From Paraburkholderia fungorum (GTDB lineage Bacteria > Pseudomonadota > Gammaproteobacteria > Burkholderiales > Burkholderiaceae): a stretch of 64,000 nt of DNA. The notes beneath the pieces are model-generated. The model searched no databases. It was given only the letters and a program-made list of their open reading frames with translations, and had not been told where the DNA came from. The stretch lies in NCBI RefSeq assembly GCF_900099835.1, contig NZ_FNKP01000002.1, positions 2,480,001-2,544,000 on the forward strand. The letters are read 5' to 3'. A program made the translations under genes and the position numbers. Positions 28,501 through 36,828 of this stretch are shown one piece after another (the first letter of the stretch is position 1; each line of letters opens with the position of its first letter).

Positions 28501-28947
28501 GATCGCGGGATTGCTGGATTGCAGCGCGACGAACATCAGGATGTCCGGGCTCGCCTTCGCCACCACCACGCCCTGCTGCGTGACCTGCGTCGGCAACAGC
28601 GGCTCGGCCAGCGTGACCTTGTTCTGCACCTGCACCTGCGCGATGTCGGGGTTCGTGCCCGTCGAGAACGTGAGGGTGATCGTCGTCTGGCCGTTCGAAC
28701 TCGACGACGAGCTGAAGTACAGCAGATTGTCGATGCCGGTGAGTTGCTGCTCGATCACCTGGGTCACCGTCGATTCCATCGTCTGCGCGCTCGCCCCCGG
28801 ATAGTTCGCGGTGACGGTCACCTCCGGTGGCGCAATGTCCGGGTACGAGTCGATCCCCATGCTGTGCACCGAGATGATGCCGAACAGACAGATCAGGATC
28901 GCGATGACCCACGCGAAGACGGGACGGTTGATGAAAAAATTCGGCAT
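25567..28947 (-). CDS. RND multidrug efflux pump, HAE1 family
   Basis: A 1126-residue inner-membrane drug/proton antiporter of the AcrB/MexB type. It opens MPNFFINRPVFAWVIAI, has the proton-relay Asp pair in TM4 (GIVVDDAIVVIENV) and the usual TM11-12 end. It works as a trimer with the fusion protein and outer-membrane channel encoded upstream. Two oddities: a Thr/Ser/Gly-rich insertion around residues 785-825, at the place that in AcrB precedes MVPFSAF, and a C-terminal tail of about 50 residues rich in Gly, His and Asp (HHDDDGDGGHDPHDGG). Normal members have about 1040-1060 residues. GGGGA precedes the start; nine bases separate it from the fusion protein gene. Confidence 0.95.
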   Translation of the reverse strand: MPNFFINRPVFAWVIAILICLFGIISVHSMGIDSYPDIAPPEVTVTANYPGASAQTMESTVTQVIEQQLTGIDNLLYFSSSSSSNGQTTITLTFSTGTNPDIAQVQVQNKVTLAEPLLPTQVTQQGVVVAKASPDILMFVALQSSNPAIDAGRLSDILASQIQPNIGRVSGVGNTTLLGSEYAMRIWLDPDKLQSYGLSTTQVLNAVSGQNAQFAAGSLGADPAIKGQVFTATVTGDRLFSSLKQFQDIILVANSNGTVVKLSDVARISFGSQTYGFAPVYNGKPAGGMAVFLLPGANALSVAKAVKAEMAILARDLPQGVTWSVPYDTTPFITASIIDVIRTLVEAIVLVFFVMLIFLQNLRATIIPTLVIPVALLGTFIGLSALHYTLNQLTLFGMVLAIGIVVDDAIVVIENVERIMSEEHLEPRAATRKAMGQITGAIIAITVVLSAVFIPSALQPGATGIIYAQFALTIAVSMGFSAFLAMSFTPSLCAAILKPEHEKKKNVIYRWFDRTFDWTSKKYLGHAAKAVTHAPRWMVVFVLVVVLTGFLYTKLPTSFVPDEDQGFVLALINLPPGSTLQRTNHVMEEVRTTLLNSAVGKDIVGIFQPEGFSFVGTSENVGMSFIKLADWDKRSRTAMQLIPQINGILHGISDAQIFAVNLPTIRGLSQFGGIDMYLQARAGQTREELAQAQGTLLMAAAKSPALFGIRPNSLPSAPQLDVAVDRAQAEAMGLSLTDVYDTLQMQLAPFYVNQFTYGGRVKRVYIQADAPFRMDINAFQHLYTPSLFTNSTGTGTGTTASQSSATTTSANGFTTPVDPSPANTSISPYNMVPLSSVVNANWTFGPTVLPRYNGYSAIEIVGNSAAGYSTGQAIDVLQNIVDRQLPTGFAADWTGQSFQELLSGSSATTLLMLSIVVVFLCLAALYESWSIPAAVLLVVPLGMLGMLVFCLSFSVPNDIYFKIGLVTVIGLAAKNAILIVEFAVEGQQKGMTLRDAVMTAARLRLRPILMTSAAFILGVFPLVISSGAGAASRHEIGTGVIGGMLFATAFGLLLIPVFYVVVRQLLGDKLDEVSKKMPHHDDDGDGGHDPHDGGKPGGDGGHSGGPGGSASGGAGSASPAGEGTPA

Positions 28948-28956
28948 GGCGGTCCC

Positions 28957-30213
28957 CTACTCCGCCTTGCTGGCCGGAGCCGGGGTTGAGGCTTGAGCCG
29001 GTGCCGATACCGATGCAGCCGAATCCGCTGCTGCCGCTGGACTCGACGCGGCCGCCGCATCCGAAGCCGCCCCCGGCGGCTGCCACGCGACGGTTTTCAC
29101 CGGCGCGCCTTCCTTCGCCATCTGCACGCCCGTCACGATGATTTCATCGCCGTCCGCGAGTCCGTGCGTCACGATCCAGTTGTTGCCCAGGCTGTCGTGC
29201 GTCTCGACGTCCTTGCGCGCGACCTTGCCGTCCGCACCGACCACGTACACAAATCCGCCGACGGTATCGCGCTGCAACGCCTGTTGCGGCACCAGGAACA
29301 CATTGTTCTGACGACCGAAATCGACGATCAGGGTCACGTACATGCCGGGCAGCAGACGCCGCTGCGCGTTCACGATGAGCGCCCGCATATTGATCGCGCC
29401 GGTCGCCGCATTCACCGACACGTCGGAGAAATCGAGCGTGCCCGCCGTGCCGTATTGCGTATTGTTGGGCAGCCTGATCCGCACCGCCGTCTGCTTCTGC
29501 TGCTGCAATTCGACCGCGCCGTTGCTCTGCAACTGTTGCAGCGTCGCCAGATCGGACGAGCTGATCGTGAAGTTCACGTACATCCGGTCGATCTGCTGGA
29601 CCGTGGTCAGCAACGTACCGTTGCCGCCGGTGTCGGTGGTGCTAGTGCCGACCACCGCGCCCGCCGTCGCCTGCTGCTGTCCGGCGATGCCGCTGATCGG
29701 CGAGGTCACGCGCGTGTAGTTCAGCGCGATCCGCGCGGTCTCGACTGCCGCCTGGTCGGCCTTCACTTTCGCTGCGGCGCTGCGCTCGGCGGCATCGGAG
29801 TTGTCGACGGTCTGTTGCGACACCGAGCCGACCGGCAGCAACTTGCGGTTGCGGGCGGCAGTGATGCGGTCGTTGGTGTAAGTAGCCTGGTCTTGCGCTA
29901 GCAGCGCGAGGTCGTTATCGAGTTGCGCGCGATAAAACGCCGGATCGATCTCGAACAGCAACTGACCCGCTTTCACCTGCGAGCCTTCGGTGTAGGTCCG
30001 TCGCAGCAGCACGCCCGACACGCGCGCCGTGACGTTCGCGCTGTAGTACGCCGACAGCCGGCCGGCGAACTGGCGTTCCAACGGCGCCGACTGCGACTGC
30101 ACCTTGAACGTCGCGACCTGCGGCGGCGGAGGCGGCGGCGCACTTTTCGAGCAGGCGGCGAGCGCGATCAGACACAGGTACGACAGCGACGCGCGCTGAA
30201 GGCGTGACTTCAT
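28957..30213 (-). CDS. RND membrane fusion protein (periplasmic adaptor lipoprotein)
   Basis: A 418-residue AcrA/MexA-type adaptor. The N-terminus is a lipoprotein signal with lipobox LAAC followed by a poly-proline run. The biotinyl-lipoyl and hairpin segments are clear (AGQLLFEIDPAFYRAQL; ALNYTRVTSPISGIAG), then the beta-barrel. The last 45 residues are Ala/Ser/Pro-rich low-complexity sequence, longer than usual. GGAG precedes the ATG. It bridges the pump and the outer-membrane factor. Confidence 0.94.
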   Translation of the reverse strand: MKSRLQRASLSYLCLIALAACSKSAPPPPPPQVATFKVQSQSAPLERQFAGRLSAYYSANVTARVSGVLLRRTYTEGSQVKAGQLLFEIDPAFYRAQLDNDLALLAQDQATYTNDRITAARNRKLLPVGSVSQQTVDNSDAAERSAAAKVKADQAAVETARIALNYTRVTSPISGIAGQQQATAGAVVGTSTTDTGGNGTLLTTVQQIDRMYVNFTISSSDLATLQQLQSNGAVELQQQKQTAVRIRLPNNTQYGTAGTLDFSDVSVNAATGAINMRALIVNAQRRLLPGMYVTLIVDFGRQNNVFLVPQQALQRDTVGGFVYVVGADGKVARKDVETHDSLGNNWIVTHGLADGDEIIVTGVQMAKEGAPVKTVAWQPPGAASDAAAASSPAAAADSAASVSAPAQASTPAPASKAE

Positions 30214-30288
30214 GAGAACTCCGTTCTTGCTTGAGGCCGGCGTCCGCAGACTACGCGTTTTGCCGGATCGTACGAAACTGCATGCGAG

Positions 30289-31866
30289 TCAGTCCGCGGA
30301 CGGCTGCGCGGCGGGCTGGGCGACTGCGCCCGGAGCGGGCGTTGAAGCAGGCATGGAGGCGGCAGACGGCGCCGATGCCACGGCGTCATCGCGTTGCCAT
30401 CCACCGCCCAGATTCTTGACGAGAAGCACGTTGCTTTCGGCGAGCTGCGCCTGCGTGTCGCGCAGACTTTCCTCGGCCTGGATCAACGTCAACCGTTGCG
30501 TCAGCACGTTCTGCTCGCTGGCCGCACCGGCGTTGAATTGCGCCTGCTGGCTGGCGAACAGCCGGTTGCTGCTGTCGTACACGCTGGCGAATGCGCTGGC
30601 CTGCGCGCGCAGATGATTCATCGACGAGAGGCTGTCTTCCACGCTCTGGAATGCGGTCAGCACCGTGTTCCGGTAGTTCGCGACGTCTTCGTCGTAAGTT
30701 GCGCGCGCTCCGTGTACCGCCGCCGTGCGCTCGCCGCCGTCGAACAGCGTGGCCGCGAGATCGGGGCCGAGGGTCCAGAAGCGGCTCGGTAACGAAAAGA
30801 GATGCGCGAACGTGTTGTGCGCGAAGCCGCCCTCGGCGGATAGCGTCAGGGTCGGGAAATACGCGGCTTCGGCGACGCCGATGCTCGCGTTGGCCGCCGC
30901 CGCCGTGCGTTCGGCGCTCACCACGTCGTAGCGCCGTTCCAGCAGTTGCGACGGCAGTGCCGACGGCACATCGGGCGAAACGAACTGGTAGTTCGGATCG
31001 GGCGCGATGGCGAACGACTCCGGCGGCGTGCCGGTCAGCACCGCGATTGCGTGTTCGTTCTGCTCGCGCGAGATTTCGCTTGTCTGCAGATCGGCGATCA
31101 CGATCTGCAGATTCTCCTGCGCGTTGAGCACGTCGTCGCCGGATGCGAAGCCTTCCTTGAAGCCGGTCTGCGTCATCGCGAGAATGCGGCCGTAGAGGTC
31201 CTGCTGCTCCTTCAGCATGCGGATGTTGACGTCCGCCTGACGCAACTGGAAATAGTCGGTCGCAACGCTCGCCGCAATCGAAATGCGCTCGCCCGCGAGT
31301 TGCGCATCCGATGCCTGGGCGTTCGCTTGCGACGCCTGAATCTGGCGCCGTATCTGTCCCCACAGGTCCAGCTCCCAACTGACGGTGCCACTGGCAATCA
31401 CGCTGTTGCTCGGCGGGCTGGACGTGCCCGAGCTGATGCCTTCGAGTCCCGCGAGATTGCCGCCCGAGCGTGCCCCGGACAACCCGGCCGTGACGACGGG
31501 GAACAGGCCCGCGCGATTCGATTCGACGGTGGCGAGCGCGACCCGGTAGGCGGCTTCGGCGGCGGCAATCGACTGGTTGGCCTGCAATGCCTGCTCGACG
31601 AGACCGTTGAGCTTGTCGTCGCCGTACATGCGCCACCAGGTGCTGGAGATCGCGGCTTGCGGATTCGCCTGCGCGCGCTGCCAGTCCACCCCCTCCTTGA
31701 ATCCTTCGGGTATCTGGACTTCGGGCTTGCGATAGTCCGGCCCGACCATGCATGCAGCCAGCGAAGTGGCCATGACGAGCGCCATTGCACACCTGATCAC
31801 GCGCCGCGATTGAGAGCGTGTATTACCTTCGTAAGCGAGTTCCAAGGTCTGCGAATTACTCTGCAC
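30289..31866 (-). CDS. Outer-membrane efflux lipoprotein, NodT/OprM family
   Basis: A 525-residue TolC-superfamily channel of the NodT type. The lipobox is LAAC followed by MVGPDYRKPEV, the family's signature opening. Two repeats of the outer-membrane efflux domain follow (SWELDLWGQIRRQIQASQA; TLGPDLAATLFDGGERTAAV). The GTG at 31866 with AGGGGAA upstream is my choice of start; the ATG at 31953 would add an odd extension in AT-rich promoter-like DNA. The tail is Ala/Pro-rich. First gene of the operon, which is the reverse of the more common order with this gene last. Confidence 0.92.
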   Translation of the reverse strand: MQSNSQTLELAYEGNTRSQSRRVIRCAMALVMATSLAACMVGPDYRKPEVQIPEGFKEGVDWQRAQANPQAAISSTWWRMYGDDKLNGLVEQALQANQSIAAAEAAYRVALATVESNRAGLFPVVTAGLSGARSGGNLAGLEGISSGTSSPPSNSVIASGTVSWELDLWGQIRRQIQASQANAQASDAQLAGERISIAASVATDYFQLRQADVNIRMLKEQQDLYGRILAMTQTGFKEGFASGDDVLNAQENLQIVIADLQTSEISREQNEHAIAVLTGTPPESFAIAPDPNYQFVSPDVPSALPSQLLERRYDVVSAERTAAAANASIGVAEAAYFPTLTLSAEGGFAHNTFAHLFSLPSRFWTLGPDLAATLFDGGERTAAVHGARATYDEDVANYRNTVLTAFQSVEDSLSSMNHLRAQASAFASVYDSSNRLFASQQAQFNAGAASEQNVLTQRLTLIQAEESLRDTQAQLAESNVLLVKNLGGGWQRDDAVASAPSAASMPASTPAPGAVAQPAAQPSAD

Positions 31867-32012
31867 GCAATTCCCCTGTTCACCGGAACGGTAGTACGGC
31901 ACGAGAGACGAAAAATACCCTGTATATTTAACTACCTTAAAAATAAATATCAATCTCGATTGTGATTACAAACCATAACCGGTCAGGCCATTTCCGCCAC
32001 ACCTGCCGATAA

Positions 32013-32026
32013 GTGATCAGAATCAC
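32013..32026. promoter_or_regulatory. Candidate operator of the RND operon
   Basis: GTGAT-caga-ATCAC, a perfect 5-4-5 inverted repeat that extends imperfectly on both sides (AAGTGAT/ATCACCT). It lies in the AT-rich gap between the efflux operon and the divergent GST gene, where the TetR repressor or another regulator would bind. Confidence 0.45.
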
Positions 32027-32103
32027 CTATTTATTTATGGCATTACTACAACGAGCCGGGTACCACGTTACGCAAACCCGCCTTTCAAAATGGAACGCAC
32101 TGA

Positions 32104-32748
32104 ATGACAATTAGCCTTCATACATGGAATACGCCTAACGGCCGGAAGATCAGCGTCGCGCTCGAAGAAATGAATCTGCCGTACACCGTCAAGCCGGTGA
32201 ACATCTCGAAGGGCGAACAGCACGAAGCCGATTTTCTGCGCATCAGCCCGAACAACCGCATTCCGGCCATCGTCGATTCCGATGGACCCGACGGCCGTCC
32301 GATCAGCGTGTTCGAATCGGGCGCGATTCTGCTCTACCTCGGCGAAAAAACCGGCAGGTTTTTGCCGACGAATTTGCGCGAGCGGGTGCCGGTCATCGAA
32401 TGGCTGATGTGGCAAATGGGCGGCTTCGGCCCGATGCCGGGACAAGTGCATCACTTCCGCACGGTCGAGCCCGAGGCTGACCGGCGTTACGGGCTCAAGC
32501 GCTATTCGGACGAAACGCGGCGCCTTTATGGCGTGCTGGATCGGCGGCTCGCCGATGTCGAATTTGTCGCCGGCGAGCTATCCGTCGCGGATTTTGCGAT
32601 TCTCGGCTGGGCGTGGCGGCACGAGCGCCATCAGGTTTCGCTCGACGACTTCCCGAACGTCAAGCGATGGTATGCGACCCTGTTCGAGCGCCCCGGCGTG
32701 CAACGCGGGTTTTCGGTTGCGCTGGACAATAAGGGACCCGCGGTGTGA
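32104..32748 (+). CDS. Glutathione S-transferase, nu-class (YfcG/Ure2-like)
   Basis: A 214-residue GST. The opening LHTWNTPNGRKISVALEEM and the YTVKPVNISKGEQH stretch match the YfcG/YghU nu-class, which has glutathione-dependent disulfide reductase activity and binds glutathione through Thr/Asn of TPNG rather than a catalytic Tyr. The thioredoxin fold ends with SGAILLYLGEKTG, and a helical C-domain follows. Divergent from the efflux operon; a shared response to toxic compounds is plausible. Confidence 0.9.
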   Translation: MTISLHTWNTPNGRKISVALEEMNLPYTVKPVNISKGEQHEADFLRISPNNRIPAIVDSDGPDGRPISVFESGAILLYLGEKTGRFLPTNLRERVPVIEWLMWQMGGFGPMPGQVHHFRTVEPEADRRYGLKRYSDETRRLYGVLDRRLADVEFVAGELSVADFAILGWAWRHERHQVSLDDFPNVKRWYATLFERPGVQRGFSVALDNKGPAV

Positions 32749-33199
32749 AATCCGCAGATGGCCGGTGCGATATTGGACCGTGTTCGTCGTCACCGGCATC
32801 GTTTTCTTCACAACCGACCCCTTGCCAATCCGATCAAGACCGGGAATCCGGGAAAACCGGTTCTAATGAAATAGCAATCGACAATTCCCGGGTTCAACGG
32901 GAAAACGATATAAATCAGGTGAATTTTTTTATATCACCCCGCGAGAATGCAATGCTGTCAATGCAAGAGCAAACGGAATTCGTGCTCTCGCATCCGTATA
33001 GGGTTTGGTATCTACTGATAGCTTCCAGCAACATATATCGGATCGGTATATCTACTGCGCGGCAAACAATATGTGGTGTTTCTGTCAATGGCCTTATGAG
33101 CAGCATATCCCGTCGGCGCTGAATCAGTTAAAGAGCAAATATGTGCCATTACCAGCGATCAAATCTGTCAGGGCGGCGGTCTTTTCAATCACTCGCCGT
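32749..33199. other. Intergenic region, 451 bases
   Basis: Relatively AT-rich. Short ORFs are present but lack ribosome binding sites and recognisable content. I see no repeat, RNA gene or operator with confidence. Confidence 0.35.
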
Positions 33200-33616
33200 C
33201 TACCCCGTCATGCGAGCCAGCGTGCGCGCCTTTTCGCCGCGCGGTGTGAAGAAGGCCAGCGCGGCCGCCGCGATGAACAACGCGGGCACGTCGCCTGCCA
33301 GATGGCCGACGTGACTCGCGCCGTCCATCTCCACGCCGAACGACTGCACGGCCATGATCGCGCCATGCACGATGCTCGACCACACAGTGAACCAGATCAG
33401 GCTCAGATGCCGCAGCGGATCGCGCGACGCCATCAGCAGGAATACGCCAAGCGTCGCGTAGATGCCCACGATCATCAACGGATAGTCGGAATGACCGCTG
33501 TGCCACGCCCAGCCGGACGGCCACAGGATCATCAGCGGCCAGAACCCGAACACGGCGATCAGTCCCACAACGATCAGAACGATGCGCAAGGCGGCGAGTC
33601 GCCGGGTGTCGTTCAT
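33200..33616 (-). CDS. Small inner-membrane protein, DUF6632-like
   Basis: A 138-residue membrane protein with four hydrophobic segments (ALRIVLIVVGLIAVFGFWPL; YPLMIVGIYATLGVFLLMA; LIWFTVWSSIVHGAIMAV; ALFIAAAALAFF). The start at 33616 has GGGAG upstream; the longest frame begins 27 codons earlier without support. The HLSLIWFTVWSS and HGAIMAVQ parts match a small family seen in soil bacteria with no known function. Stands alone. Confidence 0.75.
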   Translation of the reverse strand: MNDTRRLAALRIVLIVVGLIAVFGFWPLMILWPSGWAWHSGHSDYPLMIVGIYATLGVFLLMASRDPLRHLSLIWFTVWSSIVHGAIMAVQSFGVEMDGASHVGHLAGDVPALFIAAAALAFFTPRGEKARTLARMTG

Positions 33617-34050
33617 GGCAGTCTCCCTGGAGGGCAGGCGTGTCGCATACAACACGATTTTCCGCATGATGCAGCCATTATCCGTACTTTCGATCACGGA
33701 GATCCAACGGCATGGGCCGCGCTATAACGTGCGCTAACCCCATGTGCACGCGCCGTTAAATTTCCGTCAGCTGGATCTGAGCTTCTGGCCCAATCGGGGG
33801 GGGCGTCGCGCGAACACCACTGATTGTTAAAGACCTCAAAGCCGACCCCGCTGACGTATTCGGCCCAGCACGAAGCCTGCTAAACTCGGGCAATGGATGT
33901 CAAGGCATCCAGATAATGGCGGCGTGGCAGTGTATTCGGGGGAAAACGCTGACCCAACCGCACCGCACCATAGCGGATGTGGACCGCCTCCTTGCTTGTC
34001 GTCGCCTCGAGATCAGGCGCGGGCGTTGGCCCGCAAATAAGGTGTTGCTC

Positions 34051-35247
34051 GTGCCAAGTACTAAAAAAATCTACTCTTTGCCGCGTGGCCGACTGGCCCA
34101 ATGGCTGGCGGCTCCTGGACAGGAAACACCGTTCGAGATTCGCGTCGCACTGGTCGGCACGCTGTTCGGCACACTACCCATTTTCTTCGGCGGCGTATTC
34201 AACACGATCGCGGTTGCGTGGGTTCTCGCGCACCGGCATCCCACCTGGCCGTTCCGTTTATGGCTCGGCGCGGAAATCGCGGTCTGCGTGGTGCGCCTGT
34301 GTGTGCTCGCCATCGCCCGGAACCGCGCGGCGCAGGCCAGAACGACGCCCACCGACCTCTACATCCTGCTGGCTCCGCTGTGGGGCATCACGGTCGGCTA
34401 TGGCGCATTTGTCAGCGCGGTCAGCGGCGACTGGGTTGCCGCGACGCTGTCGTTCCTGTCGGCGGCCGCGATGGTCGGCGGCATCTGTTTCCGCAATTTC
34501 GCTGCGCCGCGCCTCGTCGCGGTGATGATCTTCTGTTCGCTCGGGCCGTGCTGTCTCGGCGCGTTGCTCGCGGGCGAACCCGTGCTTCTTCTCACGCTTT
34601 TGCAGATTCCGTTCTACATGTTTGCAATGAGCGTCGCCGCGAAGCGCCTTAACGGCATGCTCATTTCGACGATGAAAGCCGAGCGCGAGAACAGTCACCG
34701 TGCACGCCACGACGCGCTCACCGGACTGCTCAACCGTGAGGGGCTGTTCAAGGCAACAGGGCCGCACGACGTGCCGCCTGTCCGCGCGGGGATGACGCTT
34801 CTCTATCTCGATCTCGACGGCTTCAAGCCGGTCAACGATGCTCACGGCCACGAAGCGGGCGACAAGCTGCTGATTCAGGTCGCGAGACGTTTGCGGGCGC
34901 TCGCGAGTGAACACGCGCTGGTCGCACGAATGGGCGGCGACGAATTCGTGATCGTCGACCGTATCGGGGAAGGCCAAGCTCCGCAAGATCTGGCAGCGGC
35001 GATTGCGCGCACGATCGAGCAGCCTTTCGAGCTGTCGCCGGGTCTCGTCGTAACCATCGGGGCAAGCGTCGGCATTGCAAACGTAAGCGCGGAGGACACG
35101 AATATCGACGCCGTGCTGCGCCTGGCCGATACCGCGATGTACGACGCGAAGCGCAACAAGAAGAACGGGCAGAAGCGCGATCAGCGAAAGCCGGAGTCCG
35201 ACAGTGTCGCCGACGACGTGGGCTTATCGTCGCAAGAAGCCGGTTGA
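34051..35247 (+). CDS. Membrane diguanylate cyclase (GGDEF)
   Basis: About 398 residues from a GTG start at 34051, which has AAGG upstream; the ATG at 33916 would add 45 residues of non-membrane sequence. Five or six transmembrane segments fill residues 25-190 and act as a sensor, then a short coiled stretch leads to HDALTGLLNREG and the catalytic motif ARMGGDEFVIVD. An intact GGDEF should make cyclic di-GMP from GTP. The inhibitory RxxD site five residues before GGDEF is absent (SEHA there), so product feedback may be weak. No EAL domain. The gene is solitary. Confidence 0.9.
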   Translation: MPSTKKIYSLPRGRLAQWLAAPGQETPFEIRVALVGTLFGTLPIFFGGVFNTIAVAWVLAHRHPTWPFRLWLGAEIAVCVVRLCVLAIARNRAAQARTTPTDLYILLAPLWGITVGYGAFVSAVSGDWVAATLSFLSAAAMVGGICFRNFAAPRLVAVMIFCSLGPCCLGALLAGEPVLLLTLLQIPFYMFAMSVAAKRLNGMLISTMKAERENSHRARHDALTGLLNREGLFKATGPHDVPPVRAGMTLLYLDLDGFKPVNDAHGHEAGDKLLIQVARRLRALASEHALVARMGGDEFVIVDRIGEGQAPQDLAAAIARTIEQPFELSPGLVVTIGASVGIANVSAEDTNIDAVLRLADTAMYDAKRNKKNGQKRDQRKPESDSVADDVGLSSQEAG

Positions 35248-35273
35248 GCGCACAGGCTTGCGCTGCGTATCGT

Positions 35274-35732
35274 CTAATCCACCTCTTTCAACAGGTCACG
35301 CAGATCGATGCCGTTCTTCGCATGGGTCAGCAACTCGTCCGGCACCGGGCCCTGGCGCGTCAGATCGACAAGCGCCTGATTAAGGTTCACGTGCGGTCTC
35401 ATTAGCGCTTCATAGGTGGCGAACGCTTGCGCCGGCTTCTGCCAATGCCGGACCAGTTCGCGAGTGCGCTCCTCGGTGCGTTCGATTTCGTTGCCGTCGT
35501 CGTCAAGCATCGACATCCCCTTTAGACGCGTGCGTAATGCGCGGGCGTCGTCGAGCAATCCCATCGCCTGTACCACGTCCAGCGCGACACCGCGAATGTC
35601 GCCAACCTGGCCGCCCCGGCGAAATTCGGAAGCACGTTCGACCAGTGTCACGCCGAATCCCGCTCGATCCAGCCAATAGGCCAGAGCAAGCCCGGCGACA
35701 CCAGCACCTGAAATCAGGACGTTTCCATTCAT
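35274..35732 (-). pseudogene. FAD-dependent monooxygenase with large internal deletion
   Basis: A 152-residue open frame that joins the first about 90 residues of a class A flavin monooxygenase to its last about 60. The start is intact (NVLISGAGVAGLALAYWLD; GGQVGDIRGVALDVVQAMGL), but after EIERTEERT the sequence jumps to RELVRHWQKPAQAFATYEAL and the C-terminal helix. The substrate domain, DG motif and GD motif, some 230 residues of a normal near 400, are missing in frame. It cannot form a working flavin site. The frame is still open, so the deletion may be recent. Confidence 0.75.
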
Positions 35733-35796
35733 GCGTGGCCTCGTCGAGGATTACCGGTGGGAGACAGAGACGTAACTAAAGACGCGGCGCTTCCAC

Positions 35797-36687
35797 TCAC
35801 GACGCGACGCGCTTCAGTGCTACCACCTCACGTCGCGGCGGCGCGCCGAACATGCGCGAGTACTCGCGGCTAAACTGCGATGCGCTTTCATAACCGACCT
35901 GAAACGCGGCTGTTTCCACGTTCGTCGAATCAGCCGTCATCAAGCGGCGCGCTTCAATCAGGCGAAGCTGCTTCTGGTATTGCAGCGGCGTCATCGACGT
36001 AATCGCCTTGAATTCCCGATGAAATGCCGAAGCGCTCATCTGCGCCGTGCGCGCCAGATCTTCAATACTCACCGATTCGGTGAAGCGCTCACGTAGCGAG
36101 TGAATCGCATTCATCACGCGCTGCGAATGACTGCCTGCCAGCGCGAGACGCGCAATCTCGCCGCCGCTCGGGCCGCTCAGAAGCCAATAGCTGATCTCGC
36201 GCATCAGCAACGGATAGATCATCGGAATAGCTTGCGGCGTATCGACGAGCCGCACCATGCGCAGCGCGCAATCGGCCAATGGCCCGTCGAAATTGGCAAC
36301 GAATACCGCCGAACGCGCGGCCATGTCCGGGTCGGGCAGCGTCTTCAAGGCTTCCACAACTTCACGCATGATCGACAGATTCAATTCGATGACGATGCCG
36401 AGAAATGGCTTATCCGGACTAGCCTCGATAACACGGCCAAACGCAGGCGTCTCGATACTCACAACGAGTGCCTGCCCCGCCTTGTAATCGAAACGTCGAT
36501 TGCCGAAGGTCGTGGCTTTTGCCCCTTGTACGACGATGCAGAGCGCAGGTTTGTGAATCAGGTGATTCGGCCGCGTCTCCAGACTCGAACGAAGAATCGT
36601 CAGACCTTCAACCGTTGTGACATACGGGTTGTCGCCGCTCTGCGCGTCGGTATAGCGGGTGACGGCATCGATTAGCGCGTCGAGCAT
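35797..36687 (-). CDS. AraC-family transcriptional regulator
   Basis: A 296-residue regulator with an AraC_N (cupin-type) domain (residues about 25-160, HLIHKPALCIVVQGAKATTF) and two C-terminal helix-turn-helix units (SIEDLARTAQMSASAFHREF; AAFQVGYESASQFSREYSRM cut there). GAGG precedes the ATG. This subgroup usually sits next to and activates oxidoreductase genes; here the SDR gene is divergent 141 bases away and is its likely target. Confidence 0.9.
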   Translation of the reverse strand: MLDALIDAVTRYTDAQSGDNPYVTTVEGLTILRSSLETRPNHLIHKPALCIVVQGAKATTFGNRRFDYKAGQALVVSIETPAFGRVIEASPDKPFLGIVIELNLSIMREVVEALKTLPDPDMAARSAVFVANFDGPLADCALRMVRLVDTPQAIPMIYPLLMREISYWLLSGPSGGEIARLALAGSHSQRVMNAIHSLRERFTESVSIEDLARTAQMSASAFHREFKAITSMTPLQYQKQLRLIEARRLMTADSTNVETAAFQVGYESASQFSREYSRMFGAPPRREVVALKRVAS

Positions 36688-36828
36688 GGCTTGGCCTCAA
36701 GTGTGGATCGCGTGGACGTTATAGGTCAGCGGACAGGATTAGGCAAGAAACAGGCGAGTTCCGGCATTCACTCCCCATGACGCAAAAGCTATCTTTTCTT
36801 CACGCCAAACTAACTCATGGAGCACGCA

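Noticed and set aside
26998..28989. 663-residue plus-strand open frame
   Set aside because: Antisense to the RND pump; Arg/His-rich composition typical of a shadow frame in GC-rich DNA.
30386..31792. 468-residue minus-strand open frame
   Set aside because: Overlaps the outer-membrane efflux gene in another frame and has no recognisable domain.
32745..33122. 125-residue ORF after the GST gene
   Set aside because: No ribosome binding site, no family resemblance, composition like random intergenic sequence.
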